Positions 45,102 through 53,482 of a stretch of 64,000 bases of DNA are shown here, piece by piece (the stretch's first letter is position 1; every line of letters begins with the position of its first letter). The stretch spans positions 1,364,001-1,428,000 of the forward strand of contig CAVSZC010000005.1 in the NCBI GenBank assembly GCA_963732365.1. Direction: 5' to 3'. The DNA is from SR-FBR-E99 sp963732365. GTDB taxonomy: Bacteria; Bacteroidota; Bacteroidia; Bacteroidales; VadinHA17. A program made the position numbers and the translations under genes. The notes beneath the pieces were generated by a model. The model had not been told where the DNA came from, searched no databases, and saw nothing but the letters and a program-made list of their open reading frames with translations.

Positions 45102-45205
45102 TTATTCATCTGCATGCCTGGCAGCTTTCATTTGGGAGTCGAACACGCAGATCACTTTAGCTATATACGTTACGCGTCCGGGTTACAATCCCAGCAGGTT
45201 GGCAG
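45102..45205 (-). pseudogene. decayed fragment of a second peroxiredoxin
   Basis: The minus strand reads PGRVTYIA-KVICVFDSQMKAARHADE-stop, aligning with PGRVTYVADRSGKVVHIFDSQTEVQRHVDE of the intact neighbour with a small deletion. A stop stands just before PGRV. Nothing of the active-site part remains. Confidence 0.72.
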
Positions 45206-45301
45206 GTTAATGGTCCCTTTAGGATAACCAGGGTTAACTTTCAATACCAGGCCCTTACATCATAATTTTCCGTCTAAAAGGTACAGTTGTAATTATATTT
45301 G

Positions 45302-45883
45302 TTATTTGTCTTTCCAGTCAACAGTCACAATAATTTCATTTCTTCTGTTTACAAACTGGTATGGAGGGTTATACCCCAGAAACCTGTAATTGCCATGATG
45401 GCTTATGCCGTTTTCTTTAAGCAGGTTATGCAGCTTTTCGGAATAGAATTTCAGATCTTCATCAGAGGCATATCCGCCGAACCTGATCACAGCAACATAT
45501 TCATCAGCGGTATTTGTTATCCGGACACCGGGGTCATCCGGCTTTGGCAGGTTTTCTTTTGTATATCCGGATGGCATTACGAAGCTCATCGTAGAAAGAG
45601 AATCATTTATATCCATCTGAACAGGAGTGGTCATTGAGATCTTTGTATTTGATTCATTGCCTCCGAAGATATACCCTGCCAGTTTCTGAAACCCGGGACC
45701 GGAAAGATCCTTGTAGGTTTTTGCTTTGGAAGTAATTGTTGCTACAGTTGCAGAGGGGTAGAATCTTATTTCAAAATCCTTGTACTTGCGTACGAGCGAA
45801 GATTTTTGTTCTTCAGTTTTATTTGCCGCCATAATAACATAAGGTTGAAGTAAAACGATAAAAAACATGATAATAACTTTCAT
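45302..45883 (-). CDS. SOUL-family heme-binding protein, exported
   Basis: 193 residues. The N-terminal MKVIIMFFIVLLQPYVIMAA is a signal peptide. The SOUL domain is seen in YKDFEIRFYPSATVATI, the ISMTTPVQMDI core (about residue 83), SFVMPSGYTKENLPKPDDP and VAVIRFGGYASDED. SOUL proteins bind heme or other porphyrins, and some are periplasmic. Alone on the minus strand. Confidence 0.9.
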   Translation of the reverse strand: MKVIIMFFIVLLQPYVIMAANKTEEQKSSLVRKYKDFEIRFYPSATVATITSKAKTYKDLSGPGFQKLAGYIFGGNESNTKISMTTPVQMDINDSLSTMSFVMPSGYTKENLPKPDDPGVRITNTADEYVAVIRFGGYASDEDLKFYSEKLHNLLKENGISHHGNYRFLGYNPPYQFVNRRNEIIVTVDWKDK

Positions 45884-45916
45884 TCTGCTTCGGTCTTAAT
45901 TTTAATATTAATAACA

Positions 45917-46831
45917 CTATAGCGGCATAACAAGTTTATCAACTTTGTTAATTACATCTTGTGATTCCTTTAAACTCGTAATAATAACCCAATCATGGAA
46001 CATATCCGGATACTCAAAATAATTAAAGGATATGTTTTGTTCTTTCATTAATTGTCTGAATTTTTGAGCATCTGCATTTAATATGTCTCTTGTCCCTGTG
46101 AAAAGCGATATCCTGCACATACCTGTTAAGTCTCCATAAACAGGGCTTACACGAAAATCTTTCAGATCTAAGTTTGCAGCATATTTCTGTCCGGCATTTT
46201 TAAGACCGGCAATACTTAATAAATTATCCGCCTTGTCTAATCTCTCTAATACGGGATTACTCATAGTGACATCTAACCAGGGAGAAAAGATTATTATCTG
46301 ATCAGGCTGCTTTTTATTTTCATCTCTTAATTGTTGTGTAAATCCTAATGCTAATCCACCACCTGCAGAATCTCCCATGAATACAATACGTTTGTCAGGA
46401 TGTTCAGCTATCAATCTTGTAAAGATGGCTTCAACAAAAGCATATGTCTCTTTATAGCCGGCTTCAGGTGTCAATGGATAGTCAGGAACAACTATTGTCG
46501 CACCAGTCTTGCCGATTAGTTTCTCAATCAAACGCCAGTGTTCCGTGGTGATATTACTCATATATGCACCACCATGGAGATATAAGATAATCAGATCAGA
46601 TTTACTTTCAATGGGAGAAATTGTCCATACTTTTCGTGCATTCTGTTCAGCTTCCTGAGTGTTAAAGTTCTTCAATAATGAAATGGGGATCTTTGCTGGT
46701 TCTTTTGCAAAACCGTTTGCCATCATTTTTCTTTCCATTTTCTTTTTCATTCCAAACAAATCCATGGCAATTTGAATAAGTTTTGATTGAAAACTTTGAG
46801 GAATGCTGTGTTGATAATCAATATTATTCAT
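45917..46831 (-). CDS. alpha/beta hydrolase (hormone-sensitive-lipase family esterase)
   Basis: I choose ATG 46831 (304 residues, MNNIDYQHSIPQSF); the frame is open to 46897 but the extra residues lie over the real C-terminus of the NmrA-like gene. Oxyanion motif YLHGGAYMSN near 105, nucleophile FMGDSAGGGLAL near 175, acid in FTGTRDILNADA near 255, and His in MFHDW near 285 form a full triad. Acts on short-chain esters or lactones in the cytoplasm. Its start overlaps the end of the NmrA gene (ATGAATAA), so they were co-translated. Confidence 0.9.
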   Translation of the reverse strand: MNNIDYQHSIPQSFQSKLIQIAMDLFGMKKKMERKMMANGFAKEPAKIPISLLKNFNTQEAEQNARKVWTISPIESKSDLIILYLHGGAYMSNITTEHWRLIEKLIGKTGATIVVPDYPLTPEAGYKETYAFVEAIFTRLIAEHPDKRIVFMGDSAGGGLALGFTQQLRDENKKQPDQIIIFSPWLDVTMSNPVLERLDKADNLLSIAGLKNAGQKYAANLDLKDFRVSPVYGDLTGMCRISLFTGTRDILNADAQKFRQLMKEQNISFNYFEYPDMFHDWVIITSLKESQDVINKVDKLVMPL

Positions 46832-47457
46832 GTAACCAAACGCTCTTATTTGCATAGTCTTTACTGGTAACCTGGCTAAGAAGAAAAGCTGCCACATTTG
46901 ACCGGGAGATACTTAAACTACCTTTTATTTTTGTCTCTCCATAACCATGTTTCAATGTGATCCGTTTTAGCACCATTAGTTAATCCTCCCGGACGAACTA
47001 TTGTCCAATTAAGTTGGCTTTTTGTAATACGATTTTCGTTGGTATTGTGGTCAGCCAATGGTACATGAAGCATAATGTCAGCAATAATAAATCGAACAGG
47101 CTGAGGCATATATTTGCGACTATCCCCTACGCCGAAACTCGATAAATAAATAAAGCGAGTCACTTTTTCTTCTTCCATAATGCTGACGATATTATCTATT
47201 CCCTCAATAATCTCGTTACTGTGTTTTGTCAGAGATGCTCCACCGAGAGTTGAAATGCATGCATCCGAACCGGAAATGACTGATTTAAGTTTGTCTTTTT
47301 CATTCAGATAACCTGCAACAACTTTTAAATTGGGATGTTTTGATTTGACAGACTCAGGTTTACGAACATACGCTATTACATCATGACCAGATGCTAATGC
47401 TTCATCCACTAACAATGAGCCTGTTTTACCGCTTGCTCCAAATATTACTATCTTCAT
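46824..47457 (-). pseudogene. NmrA/SDR-like NAD(P)-binding protein with a frameshift
   Basis: The first part, from ATG 47457, is MKIVIFGASGKTGSLLVDEA (Rossmann GASGKTG), then FIYLSSFGVGDSRKYM and WTIVRPGGLTNGAKTD. At about 46956-46961 one extra base puts the frame into a stop at 46918. In the +1 frame the protein continues TLKHGYGETKIKGSLSISRS and NVAAFLLSQVTSKDYANKSV to TAA 46824-46826, the normal C-terminus. The gene is thus a full 210-residue protein broken by one base, through mutation or sequencing error. It follows tolC by 20 bp. Confidence 0.82.
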
Positions 47458-47477
47458 GAGTTTGATTATTATGAGGT

Positions 47478-48830
47478 TTATCGTAAGTTGTCTATGAATG
47501 ATGAGAGAGTTCCGGTGTTATTGATAAGCTCAATCTGTTTATAGACCAGCTCGGCCCGTTTCTCATTATACCTTGCCATCTCTTTCTGAAAGTCGATCTC
47601 CTCCGTTATCAGATCATAAGCATTTATCTGCCCTTTATCAAATCTGTCCTGGTTCAGTGACAGGTTCTCCTCATAAAGAGCAGTGTTCTGCCTGTATAGT
47701 CCGACCTGGTATTCAGCCTGTTTTATCTCTTCCATAAGCAGAAGACTTTTGTTACCGACATTGTTAATCTCATCGTCCAGTCTTGATATAATCCCTTTTT
47801 CCTCAAGCTTCAGCCGGCTGACACTGTTCTTTGTGCTGCTTCCGGAAATTATCTGGAGCCTGAGACTCAGTCCAAGATAACTGATTCCATACCAGCTGTC
47901 AGAAAGAAACGGATTGAAATCGTCGGTATACTGGTTTGCTCCGAGGAATCCCTCAAAACCAATGGCAGGTGTATGTTTGGTTCTCTCCGACTTCTGCTGC
48001 TGCCCGAGAAGCTCAGCCCTGAGCATGAGGCTTTTCACAGAAGGAACAGAGTCTAAAAGAGGGTCTGTATTACTTACCTGCAGGCCGCCATCTGAGAAAG
48101 GTGAGAAGTCAAACCTGCCAACCAGCAAAGAGTCAAGCGATATTCCGGTAAGGAAGCTCATATAAATCTTTTCCCTGGTGAGGGCTGACGAAACAGCCAC
48201 ATATTCTGAGAGGGAATTATTATGGTTCAGGATGGCCCTGTTGACATCTGTCTTCAGCACCTTACCCTCCTGCGATTTCAGCATGAAGAGCTCTTTTGTA
48301 CGTGACGTGCGGAGTGTATCGAGGGTTGCAGAACGAAGCTGCTCCTCGCGGAGCCATATATTTGTGAAGCTCTTTATCACCTCAAGCTTAAGATCCCTTT
48401 CAGCGGCAGCTGCATCGGTATTCCTGAGTTTCTCATTTATCCTGCTTTCTGCGACACGGCTCTTTATCGAAAAGTCGATAATAGGCTGATAGAGTGTCAG
48501 TCCTGCATTCTGCTGCCAGTCAGTACCGAATTTTATCGGCCTCTTTTCATCAGTAGGTATCTGACTGAACTGTCCGAGAGGTATTATCTGTGTCGGGATA
48601 ATAGGATTATACCTGTAGTTATAGCTCAGCGAGAGGTCAGGCAGGTACTTCTGAGAGGCTGCTGAAGTCTCGAGCCTGGCAATCTCATTATCGATCCTGA
48701 CCGCCTGTATGTTTCCCTTATTTGCGAGAGCGGAGTCAATACAGGTTATAAGTCTTATATCCTGTCCTGACAGCCTGCCTGGGAAGCTGATAAGGAGGAT
48801 GAATATTATGGATAGTATTATTGATTTCAT
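47478..48830 (-). CDS. TolC-family outer-membrane efflux protein
   Basis: 450 residues with signal peptide MKSIILSIIFILLISFPGRL. The first repeat starts LITCIDSALANKGNIQAVRI, the second near residue 225, and long coiled-coil helices follow (ARYNEKRAELVYKQIELINN). It should form the trimeric outer-membrane channel for the exporter encoded immediately upstream (permease stop is 22 bp away). Confidence 0.9.
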   Translation of the reverse strand: MKSIILSIIFILLISFPGRLSGQDIRLITCIDSALANKGNIQAVRIDNEIARLETSAASQKYLPDLSLSYNYRYNPIIPTQIIPLGQFSQIPTDEKRPIKFGTDWQQNAGLTLYQPIIDFSIKSRVAESRINEKLRNTDAAAAERDLKLEVIKSFTNIWLREEQLRSATLDTLRTSRTKELFMLKSQEGKVLKTDVNRAILNHNNSLSEYVAVSSALTREKIYMSFLTGISLDSLLVGRFDFSPFSDGGLQVSNTDPLLDSVPSVKSLMLRAELLGQQQKSERTKHTPAIGFEGFLGANQYTDDFNPFLSDSWYGISYLGLSLRLQIISGSSTKNSVSRLKLEEKGIISRLDDEINNVGNKSLLLMEEIKQAEYQVGLYRQNTALYEENLSLNQDRFDKGQINAYDLITEEIDFQKEMARYNEKRAELVYKQIELINNTGTLSSFIDNLR

Positions 48831-48852
48831 TTCTTAATGATTGTTTGATTTT

Positions 48853-49995
48853 TCAGGTGCGGAATACTGCAGCCGGTTCAACATTGTTGATTGTCCGTAT
48901 GGCGAAGAAAAGAGAACTGCCAACCGAAATAAACACTGTTACGAGGAAGAGTGCCGCATACTCCCTGAATGAATATGTGAATACAAGTCCCGCATTGGAG
49001 ACACCTGCCCTGAATCCTTCAAGCAGTAACATTGCGATCAGGAAACCTGTAAGTGCGAAAAGAAAACTCTGGGTGAGAATGAGTCTTGTAATATACCGGT
49101 TCGTTGCACCAATAGCCTTGAGGGTTCCATAATCGCGTATTCTGTCAACGGCTGACGAATAAAGAGTAAGACCTATGATAAAGAATCCGCTTATGACGGC
49201 AAAAACTACCAGTGAACCGATACTGGTTCCGATGTTTGAGGATATGGTTATATAGCTGACGGTTGTTTTTCTTAGTTTCTCTGCGTTCCAGGCTTTAATG
49301 CCATAGACAGATCTGTTTATGTTATTGACAACGTCATCATCGGCATAACCGGGTCTGACCTGGATAGCAATAGTGCTTACCTTTGAATCGGGGAATGATG
49401 TATAATAGCGTGCCTTAGATAATGTTGTATAGAAAAATGAACCTGCAAAGCCTCTTGCATTTTTTGTCTGCAGCTTTATTGTGGCGCTTTTGCCGTTAAT
49501 TTCAACTCTTGTACCAGGTTTGACCGGGTAATCGAATACGGCCTGGTCATAAAACTCAGCCGACACGGCCTCATCTTCATTAAGAGAGAGAAGGTTTCCT
49601 TCGTTTATTGATTCCGGCTTCGGGCCTGCAATAAACATTGGTGATTCGCTTCCTATAATGAGTACCGGGGCAAGCTTGCCGTTCTCAAATTTGACCGATG
49701 CCCCGGAGACAACTATCGGATAACTATTCAAAACTCCCTCAATGCTCCTGAGCTCCCTGACAAGGCCCTCATTAAGCTTAGGAAGTTCGTTGGCATTCCT
49801 CGTGATATTATCGACAACCCAGATCTGGGCAATATCCTGTCTTGAGTTACTGACAAGACCACCCATTAATCCGGTCAGAAAGCTTAGTACGCCTATCTGC
49901 TGGCCAATAAGAAAGACGCTGACAACGATACCGATTATAACACCAATGCTCTTGACCTTGTCATATATTATAAACCTGTAGGCAGTAGCTATCAT
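48853..49995 (-). CDS. FtsX/DevC-type ABC transporter permease
   Basis: 380 residues with four TM helices: about 17-40 (SIGVIIGIVVSVFLIGQQIG), 255-280, 300-325 (SFLFALTGFLIAMLLLEGF) and 345-370 (LFLVTVFISVGSSLFFAIRT). A large periplasmic domain lies between the first two, and YGTLKAIGATNRYI is the conserved coupling segment. This is the DevC form of the MacB/FtsX group. It functions with the ATPase at 50996 and fusion protein at 49998. Confidence 0.9.
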   Translation of the reverse strand: MIATAYRFIIYDKVKSIGVIIGIVVSVFLIGQQIGVLSFLTGLMGGLVSNSRQDIAQIWVVDNITRNANELPKLNEGLVRELRSIEGVLNSYPIVVSGASVKFENGKLAPVLIIGSESPMFIAGPKPESINEGNLLSLNEDEAVSAEFYDQAVFDYPVKPGTRVEINGKSATIKLQTKNARGFAGSFFYTTLSKARYYTSFPDSKVSTIAIQVRPGYADDDVVNNINRSVYGIKAWNAEKLRKTTVSYITISSNIGTSIGSLVVFAVISGFFIIGLTLYSSAVDRIRDYGTLKAIGATNRYITRLILTQSFLFALTGFLIAMLLLEGFRAGVSNAGLVFTYSFREYAALFLVTVFISVGSSLFFAIRTINNVEPAAVFRT

Positions 49996-49997
49996 AA

Positions 49998-50954
49998 TCA
50001 GTTGTTTTTCAGTTTTATTACAGACTCAACCTTTGAGTTCAATATGAGCCCGTTGTCTCCCTCAAGCTTTATTCTTACCTCTCTTACGAGCCGGTCTTCC
50101 TGCTCATTTGCTTTTTGTGAGAAGAGCGACTTCTTTTTGAGGTAGGGTGAAAGGAAGATTACTTTTCCTGTTGCCACAACCGAGTCGCTACCTATAAACC
50201 TGATATCAGCATTAAGACCTTTGCTGAGTCTGCCGGCAAAAAGCTCATCAACTTCTGTTCTCACAGTCATTGGTCCGGAGGGGGCAACCTCGGCATATTC
50301 TTCAAACTGGGTTACTGCGCTTCCATTTTCAATATGCAATTCAAGCATAATCCCGTCATAAGGTGAGCGCAATATTTTTTTCGAAGCCTCGGCTTCAGCA
50401 TATCTCACCTGTTGAGCAAGCTCCGTAAGCCTGCTGGAAGCAAGACTTACTGAAGCGCTGTTTCTCTCAACAGCAAGAGTAAGGGTAGTTACCTCTGTCT
50501 CCAGATCATCCAGAGTCTGAGTTGTCTCAGCCCCTTTTGATTCCAGTGTTCTTACCGACTCCAGGAGTTTTTTCTTATTTGCAAGCCTTGCCTGCGACTC
50601 CCGCAGACTTATCTTATCAATCTCTTCCTGGTATTTCTGTGCGTTATACTGGCTTTTTAACTGGGATACCTTTATCAGTTCAAGTTCATCGTCAAGTCTC
50701 ACGAGAGGCTCATCTTTCCTGATACTATCGCCATCTTTCCTGTATATTTCCTTAACAACGCCACCCGATGAAGCTGCCAGGCTGATTATCTCCAGTTCAG
50801 GTTCGACCTTGCCTACTCCGACAACCTGAGAAATATCAACTGTCGCACTGTTAACTGATTGTGACGTAGTGCCCTGTTTTTCTTCATTTTCCTTGTTGCC
50901 ACTGCAGGCCGTAATGATCAACGGAATTACAGCCAGGTAAATCTTTTTATTCAT
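49998..50954 (-). CDS. HlyD/DevB-type periplasmic adaptor (membrane fusion) lipoprotein
   Basis: 318 residues. MNKKIYLAVIPLIITACSGN has a lipobox (ITAC). It has a beta-barrel/lipoyl half (VGVGKVEPELEIISLAASSG, YRKDGDSIRKDEPLVRLDDE), a coiled-coil hairpin (about 110-190), then RSPYDGIMLELHIENGSAV and a C-terminal barrel. It bridges the ABC permease to TolC. Its stop is two bases before the permease start. Confidence 0.88.
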   Translation of the reverse strand: MNKKIYLAVIPLIITACSGNKENEEKQGTTSQSVNSATVDISQVVGVGKVEPELEIISLAASSGGVVKEIYRKDGDSIRKDEPLVRLDDELELIKVSQLKSQYNAQKYQEEIDKISLRESQARLANKKKLLESVRTLESKGAETTQTLDDLETEVTTLTLAVERNSASVSLASSRLTELAQQVRYAEAEASKKILRSPYDGIMLELHIENGSAVTQFEEYAEVAPSGPMTVRTEVDELFAGRLSKGLNADIRFIGSDSVVATGKVIFLSPYLKKKSLFSQKANEQEDRLVREVRIKLEGDNGLILNSKVESVIKLKNN

Positions 50955-50995
50955 TGTATTAGTATTAGTGTTCTGATTTAAATGGGTTTTTATCT

Positions 50996-51697
50996 CTAAT
51001 TGTGAAATATCTCGTCAGCCGTGGGTTTGTCTGAGGCGATGCCGTTGTTCACATAAATGATCCTGTCGGCAAAAGGTTTCAGCCTGAGGTCGTGAGTCAC
51101 AACGACTACCGATTTTCCTGAGTCTGAGAGCATTTTAAGTTCTTCCATGACTATCGCAACACTCTTGATATCGAGTGATGCAGTTGGTTCATCGCAAAGC
51201 ATTATAGCCGGTTCGGTGACAAGTGCACGTGCAATTGCCACTCTCTGCTGCTGTCCGCCGCTGAGGCTTTTGGGCAGGCTTTTGGCCCTGCTTTCCATGT
51301 TCACCTTTTTAAGAGCCTCTTCTGCCCTGAGTGTTGCCTCCTTTTTACCGATTCCGGAAAGTTTCAGCGGATGCATGACGTTTTCAAGTACATTAAGTGG
51401 TGCAAGAAGGTTAAAGCTCTGAAAGACAAAGCCGATATATTTCAGTCTTACCTTTGCCAGTTCCTTTTCACTCAGGTTATTCACCAGGAGGTTATCGATG
51501 TATACTTCGCCTGAAGTAGGAAAGATCACACAACCCAGAAGAGAAAGCAGGGTTGTTTTACCTGACCCTGAAGGACCTATTATAAGAGTAAGTTCCTTCT
51601 TCCTGAAATCGAACGTTGTTGGTTCAAGGGCGGTGATTATGGTGTCACCTGTCTTGTACTCCTTGCTTGCACCCTTAACGCTGGCAGCTATTTCCAT
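50996..51697 (-). CDS. ABC transporter ATP-binding protein (DevA/LolD type)
   Basis: 233 residues. Walker A GPSGSGKTTLLSLLG, Q-loop FVFQSFNLLAPLNVLENV, signature LSGGQQQRVAIARAL, Walker B AIMLCDEPTASLD and switch VVVTHDLRLKPFADRI are all present. It powers the exporter formed with the next three genes. First gene of the operon; a perfect palindrome lies 60 bp upstream. Confidence 0.95.
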   Translation of the reverse strand: MEIAASVKGASKEYKTGDTIITALEPTTFDFRKKELTLIIGPSGSGKTTLLSLLGCVIFPTSGEVYIDNLLVNNLSEKELAKVRLKYIGFVFQSFNLLAPLNVLENVMHPLKLSGIGKKEATLRAEEALKKVNMESRAKSLPKSLSGGQQQRVAIARALVTEPAIMLCDEPTASLDIKSVAIVMEELKMLSDSGKSVVVVTHDLRLKPFADRIIYVNNGIASDKPTADEIFHN

Positions 51698-51756
51698 ATT
51701 CCATAATGTTATTTAGTCTTTTAACATTATAAAAACGGTTATGTTTAATAGTAGGT

Positions 51757-51770
51757 AAACAAATTTGTTT
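51757..51770. promoter_or_regulatory. 14-bp perfect palindrome, candidate operator
   Basis: AAACAAATTTGTTT lies in the 155-bp gap between the divergent exporter operon and the DUF2177 gene, 60 bp from the ATPase start. It also contains a TTTG that could serve as a -33 box on either strand. Confidence 0.35.
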
Positions 51771-51852
51771 CAGGTAACAGAAAAACTGTGTTTAATCATT
51801 TCAATCCACGGCAGATTGACTGGCCATTTTTAATTACCTTTATGAATGACTA

Positions 51853-52266
51853 ATGACTCTAAATCATACTGCTATGTTCATAAAACTCTTTTTTATCGCG
51901 TTGCCGGTATTCTTTGTAATCGATATGATCTGGCTGGTATTTGTGGCAAAAAAGTTCTACCAGGAACAGATCGGTTTCCTGATGAAGCCGGACATTAACT
52001 GGATTGCTGCAATTATTTTCTACCTGTTGTTCATTGGCGGACTGGTGATATTCGTTATCTCACCGGCGGTGAAAAATCAGTCATGGGTTCATGCACTGAT
52101 ATATGGAGCATTATTTGGCCTGATAACTTATGCTACGTATGATCTGACAAATCTCGCCACCATAAAGGACTGGCCGTTATTGGTCACAGTCGTTGATTTG
52201 ATCTGGGGGACTGTCTTGGCAGCCTCCATCTCGCTAATAACCTATTTTATAGCAAACAGGATTTAG
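51853..52266 (+). CDS. DUF2177-family membrane protein
   Basis: 137 residues (an inner ATG at 51874 is an equally good start). Four TM helices: FFIALPVFFVIDMIWLVFVA, WIAAIIFYLLFIGGLVIFVI, ALIYGALFGLITYATYDLTN, VDLIWGTVLAASISLITYFI. YATYDLTNLATIKDWP and the IDMIWL N-terminal motif are hallmarks of DUF2177. Function unknown. Divergent from the exporter operon. Confidence 0.9.
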   Translation: MTLNHTAMFIKLFFIALPVFFVIDMIWLVFVAKKFYQEQIGFLMKPDINWIAAIIFYLLFIGGLVIFVISPAVKNQSWVHALIYGALFGLITYATYDLTNLATIKDWPLLVTVVDLIWGTVLAASISLITYFIANRI

Positions 52267-52338
52267 TCTAGCTATCAGTACCTGCCAGAATGGGGCACAA
52301 GGAGCAAGGAGCAAGGAGCAAGCATTGCTCGTCGAAGC

Positions 52339-52410
52339 CGGTCCCTGAGGCGGTCCCCGAGGCGGTCCCTGAGGCGGTCCCTGAGGCGGTCCCTGATGCG
52401 GTCCCTGAGC
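52339..52410. repeat. 12-bp tandem repeat (CGGTCCCTGAGG)
   Basis: Six units of CGGTCCCTGAGG with single changes (CCCCGAGG, CCCTGATG), ending in the 16-mer CTGAGCCTGTCGAAGG, a word found dispersed in many unrelated bacterial genomes. Confidence 0.85.
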
Positions 52411-52670
52411 CTGTCGAAGGGGTCTAAGGGGTCGAAGGGGTCGAAGGGTGGCGAAGGCGGGGTGCAGCGAGGATTTGCGAATTGCGAATTGCGATGGGCG
52501 ATTTGCGAATTGAGGATTGAAGATTGAAGACTGAAGACCAAGGGGTTCCTGGTTCAAGGTTCCAAGTTCCTTGTTTCAGGGTTTGCCTACGGCGAGCTCG
52601 GCCCACTTTAGTGGTCCTCGGTTCAGAGTTATAAAACTTATAGATTGTCCCGACGCTACGGTCAGGCCTG

Positions 52671-52702
52671 CCCTGACTTCCGTTAAAAACGGAACGTCAG
52701 GG
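52671..52702. repeat. dispersed hairpin repeat, copy 2
   Basis: CCCTGACTTCCGTT-AAA-AACGGAACGTCAGGG; outer arms identical to copy 1 (12369-12400), inner arms changed on both sides with pairing kept. Followed by GATCTC as in copy 1. Confidence 0.7.
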
Positions 52703-52726
52703 ATCTCTGCTTCGTTATGCTTTAAC

Positions 52727-53413
52727 TCACTCTTTCTGCCTATCCCCAGTCGAGGGTTCAAAGAACTGCTGCCATTCGGTCTTTTCCCAGATAATCACAT
52801 CGCCGTTCTTCTGTTCAAGGGAACCGTCGCTGCTGAGCCATCCTTCCCAGAAATGATATTCCGGATCGCCGCCCTCCTGCGGCACCCTGGTGGCCACATG
52901 ACCTCGCAGGGAGATGCGGCCGTCGTCAAGAGCAAGTATGTAAGCAACCACGGGGTTATTCAACCTCGTACAGTCGCTTATTATCCTGTCCCATATGATC
53001 TCCCCGTCGCCGTCAAGATGAACGATACGTTCACATCCACCCCGGTACTTCTTCTGATCAAATGACAGCATGAAAACGTAGAAATCACCATTCGCATCTT
53101 CCACAATGCTCTGTGTCTCAATCTCATCAAATTGAGGATAAATCCTTCTCTGCCACAACTCCTTCCCGGCACTGTCAATCTTAACCGCCAGTCCGTAGTT
53201 ACCCGTGCTGTCGCCTGAGCCGCCGAAGAAGGCAGCACCGCCGCCGGAAGTCAGTATAAATGGTGCACCGTATCCGGCGTGTCCGATGAATTGCTCATGG
53301 TAATCGTACGAGCCGATTTTATAGGAGTAGAACAGTGTCCGTGCTGCGTCAGTGGTGAGCTGGCCATAGGAGACTGTGGAGATCATTGACAGAAGCAGGA
53401 GCAGGTATTTCAT
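52727..53413 (-). CDS. exported protein, possibly partial beta-propeller
   Basis: 228 residues with signal peptide MKYLLLLLSMISTVSYGQ. Propeller-like strands: GNYGLAVKIDSAGKELWQRR, SIVEDANGDFYVFMLSFD, RIVHLDGDGEIIWDRI, AYILALDDGRISLRGH. It is short for a complete propeller, though it ends without an obvious break. Surface or periplasmic role; function unknown. Confidence 0.72.
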   Translation of the reverse strand: MKYLLLLLSMISTVSYGQLTTDAARTLFYSYKIGSYDYHEQFIGHAGYGAPFILTSGGGAAFFGGSGDSTGNYGLAVKIDSAGKELWQRRIYPQFDEIETQSIVEDANGDFYVFMLSFDQKKYRGGCERIVHLDGDGEIIWDRIISDCTRLNNPVVAYILALDDGRISLRGHVATRVPQEGGDPEYHFWEGWLSSDGSLEQKNGDVIIWEKTEWQQFFEPSTGDRQKE

Positions 53414-53482
53414 AACGTTTTATTGTGTTAATGACCAGTCATCAAATTTAGTATAAATAATAACCCTGCGTTTTGGATGGCT

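Larger units (their letters stand above)
52267..52726. other. intergenic repeat mosaic
   Basis: No gene. In order: GGAGCAAGGAGCAAGGAGCA, a 12-bp tandem array (52339-52410), CTGAGCCTGTCGAAGG, GAAGGGGTCGAAGGG, GATTTGCGAATTGCGAATTG, GATTGAAGACTGAAGAC, GGTTCAAGGTTCC, CCACTTTAGTGGTCCTCGGT and the hairpin at 52671-52702. Confidence 0.8.

Noticed and set aside
46832..46897. Upstream start of the alpha/beta hydrolase at 46897
   Set aside because: Those 22 codons overlap the restored C-terminus of the NmrA-like gene; ATG 46831 fits the overlap and family length.
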